From Acetobacter ascendens (GTDB lineage: Bacteria; Pseudomonadota; Alphaproteobacteria; Acetobacterales; Acetobacteraceae), in the NCBI RefSeq assembly GCF_001766235.1, contig NZ_CP015164.1, positions 2,569,001 to 2,633,000 of the forward strand: 64,000 nt of DNA, given 5' to 3'. The notes under the pieces were generated by a model. It saw nothing but the letters and a program-made list of their open reading frames with translations. It had not been told where the DNA came from and ran no database searches. This document shows, in pieces, positions 1-9,318 of the stretch; position 1 is the stretch's first letter, and every line of letters begins with the position of its first letter. Made by a program: the position numbers and the translations under genes.

Positions 1-345
1 GAGCAGAAGCACCAGACCCATCAAGCGGCCCCAGAAGCGGTGAATCCATTCTGCCCAGAAAATTCTCTGGAATCCTTCCAGTCCAAACCCTTCATGCTGA
101 AGGTGATACTGTGGAATGGTTTGATAAAGCGCGAATAACCTTTCCCACTCAGCGTGGGAAAGAGGTGGGATAAAGCCGCTTACGGGCTGCCAATCCATAA
201 TGGAAAGGCCAGAACCCGTTAGGCGCGTTACACCGCCAATGGCGATCATGCCCAGCAGCATGAAGCAAAGCAGAAACAGCCAGCCTGAAATGAGTTTGCG
301 ATGGGCGGGTGTCATGTCTGTCTGGGGGGGTGATGAGGTGGGCAT
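1..345 (-). CDS. ctaA: Heme A synthase (COX15/CtaA family), 5' part only
   Basis: Partial: the gene runs off the left edge, so only about the first 115 residues are visible. After a short polar N-terminus comes a first membrane helix followed by [13 protein letters not shown], then a periplasmic loop and EWIHRFWGR, which holds a conserved heme-ligand His of the COX15/CtaA family. The enzyme oxidises heme O to heme A in the inner membrane. Acetobacter uses heme A in an a-type quinol oxidase, which fits the oxidase operon at 16-20 kb. The start could be this ATG or the in-frame ATG at 315; an in-frame stop lies just upstream. The gene is divergent from the TVP38-like gene. Confidence 0.85.
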   Translation of the reverse strand, partial: MPTSSPPQTDMTPAHRKLISGWLFLLCFMLLGMIAIGGVTRLTGSGLSIMDWQPVSGFIPPLSHAEWERLFALYQTIPQYHLQHEGFGLEGFQRIFWAEWIHRFWGRLMGLVLLL

Positions 346-416
346 GGCAGCCTTTGGCGCTGTGGGTTAAATTTCTGTATTGGGTTTACAGCCAGCTTGC
401 GGGCTGCTGCAAGAAG

Positions 417-1109
417 ATGGTACCGCTGGGCTGGATGGAACAGCATATTCGTCCTCCCTCTCGGCCTTCTGTATCGCTTTTGCGTCCGCTGCTCATGCTG
501 CTTGTATTGGTGGTGGGGGCTGTTGGCTTGCGGCATGTGCCAGCACTCCACAGCATGCTGCATGGTACGGATGTACTGCGCCAAGGCGCATGGGGCCGTA
601 TGGTGTTTTTATCTGGTGCTGTTTTGTGGTGCGGGTTTGGGCTGCCACGCCAAGTGGCCGGATTTGCAGCCGGATTGGCTTATGGATTGTGGGAAGGCCT
701 TGCACTTATCACCATAGCCTCCACATGGGGGTGCTTGGCCGGGTTTTTCTGGGCCAGATGGGGCGGGCGTGCATGGGCACGGCAGAAATTGGGGCAACGT
801 TTTGCCCAAATGGACGCATTTCTGACACGTCAGCCGTTTTCTAGTATTCTTACCTTGCGGCTGCTGCCCGTGGGGTCTGCGTTACTGCTGAACCTTTTAG
901 GGGGCATTTCAGGCATGGATGTGCTGCCGTTTTTTACAGCAACCCTTCTGGGCGGTATTCCGCAGAACCTTGTTGCCGTTTTGTTGGGGGCAGGGGTTCA
1001 GGTGGGTACTTTCTGGCAGTATGCAGCAGGTGGCGCTTTATTTGTGCTTTCTGGCGCAATTGGGGTGTGGTTATGGCGGCATGCACGTATAGCCCGGCAG
1101 GTTTCCTGA
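417..1109 (+). CDS. TVP38/TMEM64 (VTT/DedA-like) family membrane protein
   Basis: Integral membrane protein of about 230 residues with several hydrophobic segments. It contains the VTT-domain signatures RQVAGFAAGLAYG and GFFWARWGGRAWARQKLGQRF, then RLLPVGSALLLNLLGGISGM and GIPQNLVAVLLGAG. TVP38/DedA relatives are linked to lipid scrambling or membrane homeostasis, but no substrate can be assigned here. The start is uncertain: the frame is open from a GTG at 309, but that would overlap the divergent ctaA start. ATG 417 or ATG 435 is more plausible, although neither has a good ribosome binding site. A true DedA paralogue lies at 38.3 kb. Confidence 0.75.
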   Translation: MVPLGWMEQHIRPPSRPSVSLLRPLLMLLVLVVGAVGLRHVPALHSMLHGTDVLRQGAWGRMVFLSGAVLWCGFGLPRQVAGFAAGLAYGLWEGLALITIASTWGCLAGFFWARWGGRAWARQKLGQRFAQMDAFLTRQPFSSILTLRLLPVGSALLLNLLGGISGMDVLPFFTATLLGGIPQNLVAVLLGAGVQVGTFWQYAAGGALFVLSGAIGVWLWRHARIARQVS

Positions 1110-1269
1110 TCCATATATGGTCTGGTTGCTGCTGAGATGTCAGGAATTAAGGGCTGATTCTGCGCCCGTTGTAAAATAAGAGGCGCGGGCCTTCGGGCTG
1201 TTGCCTGTATTTTTTACCAGACACTTTTCTTTTTCCTTCTGTTTTTGTTTGTTTTTTGGAGTGCTGCTT

Positions 1270-2532
1270 ATGGCTTCTCCCTCTGCTGTGCGGGATGCCG
1301 GAACGTCTTTTATTGGTGGGCGCATCCCGATGTGGATGCCGGTACTTTTAGGGTTCCTGACAGCCGTTGGACCTATTTCGACAGATATCTATCTGCCGGC
1401 TTTTCCGGCCATGGAGCAGACCTTCCATACAAGTGCTGGCAATGTGCAGTTTACATTGTCCATCTGGTTTGTAGGGCTGGCTATCGGGCAGATTACTGTA
1501 GGCCCTTTGTCCGATAGGTTTGGGCGGCGTAGGCCCATGCTTATAGGCAATGCTTTGTATGCCGTGGCTTCTGCCGTGTGTGCATTTGCGCCAGATATCA
1601 CCACGTTTTCCATTGCGCGGTTTGTGGCCTCCGTTGGAGCATCTGCCAGTCTGGTTATCCCCACCGCCTGCGTGCGCGATATGGTGCCGGATCGTAATGC
1701 CGGGGCACGTATGATGTCTCAGTTGGTCATGGTCATGGGTGTTGTGCCTATTCTGGCACCCATGCTGGGCGGTCTGGTTGTTGAGTTTGTTTCCTGGCGG
1801 ATTATCTTTTGGGCTTCTGCGGCCTATGGTGCGATATGTGTGGCGCTGATTTTGTTCGTGTTGCCAGAAACTCTTCCGTATGACCGGCGCGTGACTCTTT
1901 CTCCGTTTACGCTTGTATCACGTTACGTCACCCTAATTCGGGATCGGGCCTTTGCCAGCCATGCGCTGATAACAGCTTTTTCCACCTTCATGTCCTTTAG
2001 TTATCTTACGGCAGCTCCGTTTGTGTTTGTACAACTTTTCCACTTTTCACCGTTGCATTTTTCCATGCTGTTCGGGTTCTTTGCCGTGTTCATGATTGGG
2101 GCTTCCCAAGTGAACGGATTGCTGGTGGGGCGTATTGATTCCGGTAAGCTGCTGCTGGGCGCTATTTGCCTTTCCGTTACCGGGGGGATTCTGCTGGTGG
2201 CAGTCAGTTTGTGGAGCGCTTGGTACGCACCTCCGGCATGGCACCCATATGAAGTATGGTTGGTTATTGCGGCCATGCTGCTGGCACTTGCTCCTACGGG
2301 TATTATTTTTCCCAATGCCATGATGGGGGCTTTGGCAGACCATCCTTCTCTTGCCGGGGCGGCTTCTGCTCTGGCGGGCACGCTGCAATATGTGCTTGGC
2401 GCCGTAGCCGGTGTTCTGGTTGGACAATTTTCGGCTGTATCTGCAATTCCTATGGCAGGATGCATGTGTTGTGGTGCTATTCTGATGTTCTTGGCGGGTC
2501 TGCTGCGTCCTCATCGACAGAATGTGAACTAA
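1270..2532 (+). CDS. Bcr/CflA family multidrug efflux MFS transporter
   Basis: Major facilitator protein of 420 residues. The N-terminus has the Bcr/CflA hallmark PISTDIYLPAFPAM in helix 1, and GPLSDRFGRRRPMLIG is motif A in the helix 2-3 loop. Twelve hydrophobic segments are apparent. The family exports drugs such as bicyclomycin, chloramphenicol or sulfonamides by proton antiport; the substrate cannot be read from sequence. ATG 1270 is chosen because GGAG lies about 8 bases upstream. A longer frame from a TTG at 1201 encodes a low-complexity Phe/Cys run and is unlikely to be translated. The gene is followed closely by a histidine kinase, with no terminator between them. Confidence 0.85.
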   Translation: MASPSAVRDAGTSFIGGRIPMWMPVLLGFLTAVGPISTDIYLPAFPAMEQTFHTSAGNVQFTLSIWFVGLAIGQITVGPLSDRFGRRRPMLIGNALYAVASAVCAFAPDITTFSIARFVASVGASASLVIPTACVRDMVPDRNAGARMMSQLVMVMGVVPILAPMLGGLVVEFVSWRIIFWASAAYGAICVALILFVLPETLPYDRRVTLSPFTLVSRYVTLIRDRAFASHALITAFSTFMSFSYLTAAPFVFVQLFHFSPLHFSMLFGFFAVFMIGASQVNGLLVGRIDSGKLLLGAICLSVTGGILLVAVSLWSAWYAPPAWHPYEVWLVIAAMLLALAPTGIIFPNAMMGALADHPSLAGAASALAGTLQYVLGAVAGVLVGQFSAVSAIPMAGCMCCGAILMFLAGLLRPHRQNVN

Positions 2533-2635
2533 AAACTGAACAAAAAGCGGTTATGCCCGCTCTGCTCTTGACGGCGACAGGGCTGCGGCCCAGTCCAGAT
2601 GAAAAGATGGGGTTAGGGAAGGGAGCGTGCATAAC

Positions 2636-4879
2636 ATGCCACGGCATCCAGCAAGACGGGCCCATATTCTGGCGCTTATTGGCGCCGGGCTGCTGATTGT
2701 AACTTTTGGCACAATGGGAATTGAGCTGGGCAATGAAATGGCCCGGCATGGTAATCTGGACCGTCAGAGCACAGCGGCAGGCAATTATTTGCGCGGGCTG
2801 CACCATGCCACCAGTGATGCCCGCATATGCCATTATGCATGGATGGCCGAACATAGGCCGCAAGATAGTAGTTGTTATGTTCAGGCCATTCAGCAGCTTT
2901 CAGATGCGCGGCGTGGGTTCGAATCCTTTCGTGTAGTGCAACTGCGTGAAGGTGGTGGCCGCGTAGAACCACTGCAAAGCGTATGGCAGCAGCTTGAAAC
3001 CATAAGCGCATGGCCACATTCGCCAGAGGGCACTCCCGCCGGAGGGGCGCAACTTCTGGCAGATCTTGATCAAAACCTTTCCATTCTCAGCCGAGCCAGC
3101 ACGCTGGATCAGGCCGATCGTGTTGCCAACATGCTGCGCAATACAAGCTGGCAGCGGCGCTTGGCGTTGCTAGGGATTCTTACCGGTGTTTTCAGCCTTG
3201 TTTCCGCAGGCTGGGTGCTGGATCGTTCTTCCTTGGCGGCAGCGCGGGCAGAGGCTTCATCGCGTGATCTGGCGTTGCGTTTGCGGGCAACGCTGGACAG
3301 TTTGAGCCTTGGTGTGGCTGTGTTTGGTGCTGATGGCCATTTGTGGCACTGGAACGAACAACTGGCTATGGCGCTCGGTTTGGAAAAGAGTTTTTTCAAA
3401 CCCGGCCTGTCTTACAATGATTTAAGCGCAGTGCTGGTGGTAGATGGTGTACCGCTGCTTGAACCTTTGGAACATGTTGAAACCAGCTTGGCCAAAGGCC
3501 AGCCCGCTCCCCCAGTGGTGGTGGAGTGCAAAGGTATTAACGGCGCAGATCTGGAATTGTGCCGCACATTATTTTTTGCCCCAGATGGTGCAGCAGAACG
3601 GCGTGGGTTTGTGCTGACAGCAGCAGATATCACCATGCGCTTGCGCAGTGAGCGCGCATTGGGTGAGGCGCAAAAGCTGCGCGCGCTGGGGCAGTTTACC
3701 GCAGGCATTGCCCATGATTTCAAAAATCTTCTCACCGTTATTTTAGGGAATCTGGAGCTTGCGGCCGAGCATGATCTACCCGACCAAGTAGAACAGCGGC
3801 AGGAGTATCTGTCTGCCGCCACGCATGCGGGCCATAGGTCTGAAGCTCTTACAAGCCAGCTTCTTTCTTTTATGCGCAGGCAGCAAACTGGTGTGCCAGA
3901 CTGTTTTGATCTGGCTGATCTGTTTTCCCTGCTGGATGGTCTGTTGGCGCGCGTGATCGGCCCCAGAATTGTGGTGGAATGTGCTGATATTTCCGGCGTG
4001 TGGCCTGTGCGGGCCGACCCAGCACAGCTTGAAAGTGCGGTGCTCAATCTGGCTATCAATGCGCGCGATGCCATGCCCTCCGGTGGTCGGCTGCGCATTG
4101 CTGCCCGTAATGTCACATTCTCCGTCAACGCAGATCTGATGAGTCTGCCAGTTGAGGAAGGCCGTAACATGCGTGTGGTGTCAGATCCGACACCGCTGCC
4201 TGCGGGAGATTGGGTGCGGCTAGATGTGATTGATAGCGGCAGTGGTATGACGCGTGATGTGTTGGACCATCTGTTTGAACCGTTTTTTACCACCAAACGC
4301 GAGGGAGCAGGCACAGGGCTTGGTATGGCTATGGTTCTGGCTTTTTCTCAACAGGTAAAGGGGCGCGTTGTGGCGGCAACAGGCAGCGGCAGCGGAACAG
4401 AAGTTTCCTTGTGGTTGCCCAAGGCGGCTGCGCTTTCTGCCGTACAGGTTTTGCAGCCAGCGGTGCTGCCTAAAATAAGCAAACCAGCGCCATCACAGGC
4501 TTTGCAGGTGCTGGTGGTGGAAGACGATGCAGCTATCCGCGATATTGTTGTGACCATTCTGAGTATGGCTGGTCATCGTGTGTTGGAAGCAGGAGATGGC
4601 GAGCAGGCTTTTGATGTGGCAGCGGCTGCCGAAGGGCCGCTTGATTTGCTGGTAACCGATATTCAACTACCCGGCCCGCTAGATGGGCTAACCCTCTCAC
4701 GCGTGCTGGTTGAACGGTATCCTGAACTGGCTGTCGTCTATATGTCTGGAGATCTTACAGCGGATTCCAAACTGCCTGAAGGCGGTGTGGCAAATGCGCG
4801 GCTATTGGCCAAGCCCTTTCGTCGAGATGGCTTGATGGAAGTGGTAACGGCAGCACTAAGTGCACGTACCGGAGCATAA
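2636..4879 (+). CDS. Hybrid sensor histidine kinase with C-terminal receiver domain
   Basis: About 747 residues. An N-terminal membrane helix (about residues 9-28) and a second helix near 180-200 enclose a periplasmic sensor segment. A PAS-like region follows, then the dimerisation box GIAHDFKNLL with the phospho-acceptor His near residue 360. The ATPase has N-box NLAINARDAM, G1 DSGSGM and G2 GAGTGLGMAM. A receiver domain starts at VLVVEDDAA; its phospho-acceptor Asp is in VTDIQLPG (near residue 675) and its Lys in LLAKPFR. No DNA-binding response regulator is adjacent, so the partner is unknown. ATG 2636 has GGGAG upstream; GTG 2627 would sit too close to that site. Confidence 0.85.
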   Translation: MPRHPARRAHILALIGAGLLIVTFGTMGIELGNEMARHGNLDRQSTAAGNYLRGLHHATSDARICHYAWMAEHRPQDSSCYVQAIQQLSDARRGFESFRVVQLREGGGRVEPLQSVWQQLETISAWPHSPEGTPAGGAQLLADLDQNLSILSRASTLDQADRVANMLRNTSWQRRLALLGILTGVFSLVSAGWVLDRSSLAAARAEASSRDLALRLRATLDSLSLGVAVFGADGHLWHWNEQLAMALGLEKSFFKPGLSYNDLSAVLVVDGVPLLEPLEHVETSLAKGQPAPPVVVECKGINGADLELCRTLFFAPDGAAERRGFVLTAADITMRLRSERALGEAQKLRALGQFTAGIAHDFKNLLTVILGNLELAAEHDLPDQVEQRQEYLSAATHAGHRSEALTSQLLSFMRRQQTGVPDCFDLADLFSLLDGLLARVIGPRIVVECADISGVWPVRADPAQLESAVLNLAINARDAMPSGGRLRIAARNVTFSVNADLMSLPVEEGRNMRVVSDPTPLPAGDWVRLDVIDSGSGMTRDVLDHLFEPFFTTKREGAGTGLGMAMVLAFSQQVKGRVVAATGSGSGTEVSLWLPKAAALSAVQVLQPAVLPKISKPAPSQALQVLVVEDDAAIRDIVVTILSMAGHRVLEAGDGEQAFDVAAAAEGPLDLLVTDIQLPGPLDGLTLSRVLVERYPELAVVYMSGDLTADSKLPEGGVANARLLAKPFRRDGLMEVVTAALSARTGA

Positions 4880-5040
4880 GCAGACCATAAGGGAAAAGCC
4901 GCCATACCTTGCAGAACCGGCGCATGCAGGATAGAGCGGGCGCCGGATTGCCCGAACGTGTTCTTCTTTTTGGCAGGATACAAGGCAGAAGTAACAGAGG
5001 GTCAGCCTTGGGCTGGCACGCAGGAAGGATTATTAAGGCC

Positions 5041-5574
5041 ATGACGGCACATGAGGAAATCGACCTCAAGCGCTTTATCCGGCACGTTCCCGATTTTCCT
5101 AAACCGGGCATTCTATTTTACGATATTTCCACCCTTATGCGGAATCCGGATGCTTGGCAGTTGGCCATGGGGCGTTTGGCACGGCAGGTGGCGCCGCTTA
5201 AGCCAGATCTGTTGGCAGCCGTTGAATCCCGCGGGTTTTTAACAGCTGCGCCGCTGGCAGATCGCTTGGGCTGTGGGCTGCTGATGCTGCGTAAATGTGG
5301 CAAACTGCCGGGTGAAACCATTTCCCACACGTATGATCTGGAATACGGCAGTGATACGCTGGAAATTCAGGCAGATGCCATCCAGCCCGGCCAGCGCGTA
5401 GTGGTTATGGATGATCTGCTGGCAACCGGCGGCACCTTGGCTGCTTCTGTAGCACTGCTGCGCAAAGCAGGGGCCAATGTGGTAGGTGCTTCTGTTATGG
5501 TAGAACTAACCAGCTTGGGCGGACGTAATAAAGTGGATGCACCTGTTTCCACTCTATTAACCTACAAAGAATAA
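5041..5574 (+). CDS. apt: Adenine phosphoribosyltransferase
   Basis: A 177-residue type I phosphoribosyltransferase of normal Apt length. It begins [20 protein letters not shown] and continues with the Apt signatures [14 protein letters not shown] and [15 protein letters not shown]. The PRPP-binding motif is [17 protein letters not shown]. It salvages adenine to AMP with PRPP in the cytosol. The frame is open upstream to 4909, but the Apt family starts at this ATG, and AGGAAGG lies 14-20 bases upstream. The preceding 160 bases after the kinase gene hold no other gene. Confidence 0.93.
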   Translation: MTAHEEIDLKRFIRHVPDFPKPGILFYDISTLMRNPDAWQLAMGRLARQVAPLKPDLLAAVESRGFLTAAPLADRLGCGLLMLRKCGKLPGETISHTYDLEYGSDTLEIQADAIQPGQRVVVMDDLLATGGTLAASVALLRKAGANVVGASVMVELTSLGGRNKVDAPVSTLLTYKE

Positions 5575-5589
5575 GCACTTTTCAATATT

Positions 5590-5632
5590 CATATGTTCTG
5601 TTTGCACATCTGGGTGCAGAACAGAACATATG
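5590..5632. repeat. Long intergenic stem-loop without a U-tract
   Basis: CATATGTTCTGTT and AACAGAACATATG form a perfect 13-bp inverted repeat. The stem extends inward through GCAC/GTGC with one bulged base, leaving a loop of about 6 bases. It lies 15 bases after the apt stop and about 90 bases before the FUSC start. There is no run of T after either arm, so it is not a standard intrinsic terminator; it may protect mRNA 3' ends or serve as a processing site. Confidence 0.6.
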
Positions 5633-5718
5633 AGGTGTGAATACGCTTTTCTGCCATGTTGGGGTAAGAGAAGATGTATGGCACGTTGTTTCCCCATTAG
5701 CACCTCAGGTTTGGCCGC

Positions 5719-7953
5719 GTGAAAAGCATGACGCTTTCCTTGGGGCAGCTTTGGCGGTCGGTCTCTGTTATTGTCCGGCAGGCGCTTGTTGGCGGCGGCC
5801 CTCCGCGCAAGCTCGACCATTTGCGTTGGTTGTTTGCGCCCAATCTGCTTTCTTTTGGGTATGCGCTTCGCACCACCATTTCATCCTTAATCGCTCTTGG
5901 CATTGCCTTGTGGTGGGAATTGGGGAGCCCGCAATGGGCTGCTCTTACCGTGTGGATGGTGGCACAGGGCACGCGTGGTAAATCTATTGCCAAGGCGCGT
6001 TGGCATATGTTCGGCATGGTGGTGGGCACAATATGTGCCATCGTGCTGGTGGCCAGCATGCCGCAATCGCCATTGCTGTATATCTTTTTTGTGGCGCTAG
6101 GAATTGGCACTTTCTGTTTTATAGGCACATTGTTGCCAGGCCCAGCAGCCATGACCAATTACCGTATTCACGGTATGCGGGCCTCTGGCTTTACATACGT
6201 TATTATTGCGTTGGATGGCATTGTTGCGCCCGATCATATTTTTCAGATCGCAATGGCGCGTGCCACATACATTACGCTTGGTATTGTGGTGGAAACCACC
6301 ATTTCTTCTCTCTTCCAATATCAGTTAGGACTGCGGGCCAGAACGCGGCTGGCAACTAACTTTGTGCAGGCCCTTAAAGGGGCCGTACCTGCAATTTTGC
6401 GCCTGTTGCAGGGAGATAGACGAGCGGTGGCAAATTCTCCGGGTGTGTTTTCCACCCTTATTGCGCTGAGCGATCAAGTTGAATTTGCTGAAATTGAAAT
6501 GGGGAAACACCAGCACGAAGGTGATCATGCCCGAGCTGCTCTGGCAGCCATTACAGTGTTGCTGTCACGCGGGTTGGATTTAGGCGCGCTGCTAGAGGTA
6601 CCGCATAGTCAGGGTGCGGAGTATCAGAATACAGCCAAGCAGGTGAGCGCTTTTTTGCAAGTCCTGCCAGACAGGCTGGATAATGACCAGCCTATTGAGC
6701 CAGTTTTGCGGGATCTCACGTCTTTACGGGCAACCTGCCGACAACTGGCCGCTGGTTGCCTCGAAAAAGAAATGGAAGCCGCCACACATCCTCCAATGGA
6801 TGTGAATCAGGAGGAAGTGCTCGCTCGCCAAGGGCAACTGTTGCATAAGCTCGATACCATGTTGGAAGAACTGTATCTGGCTATTGAGCAGTTTGAAATG
6901 AGCCGCAATCCGCAACCGCATGATCACTTCCGCTATCCCATGAAGTCTTACCGAGACTGGCGGATGGCGTTTACCAATAGTTTGCGGGCCTCCGTCACCA
7001 TCTTTCTGGCTGGTGTTATATGGATTACCACCGCGTGGCCTGATGGCCTTACGTTTATTATGTTTGTGGGTATTGTGTGTGCGCTGTTCTCTACTTTGGA
7101 GCAGCCAGCGCTTGCCACGCAGGCGTTCTTGCATGGCACTGTGTGTGTAATTGGTATGAGCGCACTGCTTGATCTGTGGGTAATGGCACAGCCTACAATT
7201 TATGAAATGATGGCTATGTGTCTGGCTGTGCCCATGTTGGTGGGTGGGTTAGCCTTTGCGTGGCCTCCGCTGGTGCTTGCGGCAGTCGCTTACAATCTGT
7301 TTTTACCTATTCTGGTGGGGCCAATCAATCAGGGGCGGATGGATGAAATTATGTATTTCAATACCGTCATGCCGCTGTTGTTGGCCATGATGTTCTGCAT
7401 GTGGATGTACCGTGTGTTTCTGCCATATGATCCAGATGGTTTGCGGTGGGATATGCGTGTGAACATTTTGCGTGGCTTGCGCCGTTTGGCAGGGCAACGC
7501 AGAGCGCCTGCGGTAACGGAAATTATTGGGCGCAGTGTAGACGGGTTTGTACGCCTTTCCACCATGGCAACAGATGATGGCAACACCTATGTGCTGGAAC
7601 GGTATTTAAGTGGCGTGCTATCTAGCATGACCATTGCGCTGAACGTGCTGCGGTTACGTACCGTTCTGGCAAAGAATATTCTGCCGCCAGAAGCGCAAAA
7701 AGCCATAGAGGTTATGATGGAACGCATGCAGCGTTTTACAGGTCGATATGGTGGACAATATGGTCGGACTGCGCGGGCAACACATATAGCGGTAGAATAT
7801 TTGTTGAACTGCGAGGAAACCGAAGCAAATCTTTCGGTGCGTGAAGAAATGCTGCGGGCGTTAGCCAGTCTGCAGGTCATAGAAACAGAACTGGCAGAGA
7901 ACCGAGCGTTCTTTGATGCGTCTTCTCCATATCTGGATAAAGCATTTACCTAA
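5719..7953 (+). CDS. FUSC family (YccS/AaeB-like) inner-membrane protein, putative aromatic acid exporter
   Basis: A 744-residue protein with two hydrophobic bundles, at about residues 45-160 and 415-570, separated and followed by long hydrophilic helical regions. This duplicated FUSC architecture is shared with AaeB/YccS proteins. Visible family motifs include PNLLSFGYALRTTISSLIALGIALWW followed by SPQWAALTVWMVAQGTRGKSI, and the repeat of this pattern around RDWRMAFTNSLRASV. The family is associated with efflux of hydroxylated aromatic carboxylic acids; the substrate here is unknown. The GTG start and the in-frame ATG at 5728 are both possible, and neither has a strong ribosome binding site. 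Confidence 0.75.
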   Translation: MKSMTLSLGQLWRSVSVIVRQALVGGGPPRKLDHLRWLFAPNLLSFGYALRTTISSLIALGIALWWELGSPQWAALTVWMVAQGTRGKSIAKARWHMFGMVVGTICAIVLVASMPQSPLLYIFFVALGIGTFCFIGTLLPGPAAMTNYRIHGMRASGFTYVIIALDGIVAPDHIFQIAMARATYITLGIVVETTISSLFQYQLGLRARTRLATNFVQALKGAVPAILRLLQGDRRAVANSPGVFSTLIALSDQVEFAEIEMGKHQHEGDHARAALAAITVLLSRGLDLGALLEVPHSQGAEYQNTAKQVSAFLQVLPDRLDNDQPIEPVLRDLTSLRATCRQLAAGCLEKEMEAATHPPMDVNQEEVLARQGQLLHKLDTMLEELYLAIEQFEMSRNPQPHDHFRYPMKSYRDWRMAFTNSLRASVTIFLAGVIWITTAWPDGLTFIMFVGIVCALFSTLEQPALATQAFLHGTVCVIGMSALLDLWVMAQPTIYEMMAMCLAVPMLVGGLAFAWPPLVLAAVAYNLFLPILVGPINQGRMDEIMYFNTVMPLLLAMMFCMWMYRVFLPYDPDGLRWDMRVNILRGLRRLAGQRRAPAVTEIIGRSVDGFVRLSTMATDDGNTYVLERYLSGVLSSMTIALNVLRLRTVLAKNILPPEAQKAIEVMMERMQRFTGRYGGQYGRTARATHIAVEYLLNCEETEANLSVREEMLRALASLQVIETELAENRAFFDASSPYLDKAFT

Positions 7954-8013
7954 ACCAGATGGGTCAAAAACAGGCTCTGATATTAAGGTAAAGCATTGCA
8001 GGAGAGTGTTTCA

Positions 8014-9312
8014 TTGTTGCAGTCAGACATCAAAATCGAACAGAATAAACAGGCGCGTACCCTGTTGCGCAGCATGTTTGATGCAGCGGTTGCCGCGGCA
8101 GATCCTTTTAAAGTGTTGGCAGAATATTTGCCGGAAAAACCCAAAGGCCGCTGTATTGTTGTAGGGGCTGGCAAGGCATCCGCCGCTATGGCTGCCGCGT
8201 TAGAGGCCGCATGGCCAGATGTACCTTTGCAGGGTGTTGTGGTCACGCGGGATGCGCACGCTGTTCCAACGTGCCATATTACGATTCTGGAGGCATCGCA
8301 CCCCGTGCCAGATGCACGGAGCGAACAGGCTGCGCATGATATCTTGCAGGCCGTAAAAGGGTTGGGGCCAGATGATCTTGTTATTGCCCTGATATCTGGC
8401 GGAGGGTCTGCGCTGCTAGCTTTGCCGGCAGAGGGCATTACTCTGGCAGAAAAGCAGAATATTGGCCGCCAACTTTTGCATTCTGGCGCCGCAATTTCTG
8501 AAATGAATACAGTGCGTAAGCACTTATCTGGCATTAAAGGCGGTAAGCTGGCTTTGGCAGCAGCGCCTGCGCAAGTGGTTACACTTGTTATTAGTGATGT
8601 ACCCGGAGATGACCCAGCAATTATTGCCAGCGGCCCCACGGTGCTGGATGCAACAACACCTCAAGATGCTTTGCGCATTCTCAATAAATATAATTTAGAC
8701 GTGCCAGATACTGTTCGCCATGTTCTGGAGAAAAACACCGCTGCATCTTCACCCCAGCATTTTGCTAACGCAGACAATCGGGTTGAAATGATAGCAACCC
8801 CTTTTATGGCGTTACAGGCAGCGGCCGAGGTGGCGCGCGCTGCAGGCGTAACCCCTTTAATTTTAGGGGACGCGCTGGAAGGTGAAAGCAGCGTAATGGG
8901 CGTGATGATGAGTGGCATTGCCCGTTCTGTTCAGGCGCATGATGTGCCCGTACGTGCTCCGGCTGTTTTGCTAAGTGGTGGTGAAACAACAGTAAGTATT
9001 CGCGCAGGCACAAAGCCGGGAAAGGGGGGGCGGAATACAGAATTTCTGCTTTCCTGCGCACTGGCCTTAAATGGTCAGGCAGCTATATGGGGTTTGGCGG
9101 GGGATACTGATGGCATTGATGGCACGGAAGATGCCGCTGGTGCCATATTTACCCCGAATACATTAGCCCGAGGCCTGCAAAATGGTGTGGCTGCTGAAGA
9201 ATTTCTAAAACAGCATGATAGCTACAGTTTTTTTGAAAAACTGGATGACCTTATCAAAACAGGCCCAACGTTAACGAATGTGAATGATGTGCGCCTACTT
9301 TTGGTGCTTTAA
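8014..9312 (+). CDS. Glycerate 2-kinase family protein (DUF4147/MOFRL)
   Basis: About 432 residues with an N-terminal DUF4147 domain and a C-terminal MOFRL domain. Motifs seen are VVGAGKASAAMAAA, EASHPVPDARS, ALISGGGSALL, SEMNTVRKHLSGIKGGKLA and VISDVPGDDPAIIASGPT; the MOFRL part has SGGETTVSIRAGTKPGKGGRN and GDTDGIDGTEDAAGA. The family phosphorylates D-glycerate to 2-phosphoglycerate; older annotations call it hydroxypyruvate reductase (TtuD). The start appears to be a TTG: AGGAG lies 9-10 bases before TTG 8014, with TTG 8017 next to it, and no ATG or GTG is available in frame near the N-terminus. Confidence 0.87.
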   Translation: MLQSDIKIEQNKQARTLLRSMFDAAVAAADPFKVLAEYLPEKPKGRCIVVGAGKASAAMAAALEAAWPDVPLQGVVVTRDAHAVPTCHITILEASHPVPDARSEQAAHDILQAVKGLGPDDLVIALISGGGSALLALPAEGITLAEKQNIGRQLLHSGAAISEMNTVRKHLSGIKGGKLALAAAPAQVVTLVISDVPGDDPAIIASGPTVLDATTPQDALRILNKYNLDVPDTVRHVLEKNTAASSPQHFANADNRVEMIATPFMALQAAAEVARAAGVTPLILGDALEGESSVMGVMMSGIARSVQAHDVPVRAPAVLLSGGETTVSIRAGTKPGKGGRNTEFLLSCALALNGQAAIWGLAGDTDGIDGTEDAAGAIFTPNTLARGLQNGVAAEEFLKQHDSYSFFEKLDDLIKTGPTLTNVNDVRLLLVL

Positions 9313-9318
9313 GTCTGT

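Noticed and set aside
3412..4314. 300-codon leftward frame within the histidine kinase gene
   Set aside because: Low-complexity Ser/Arg-rich shadow of an intact conserved gene.
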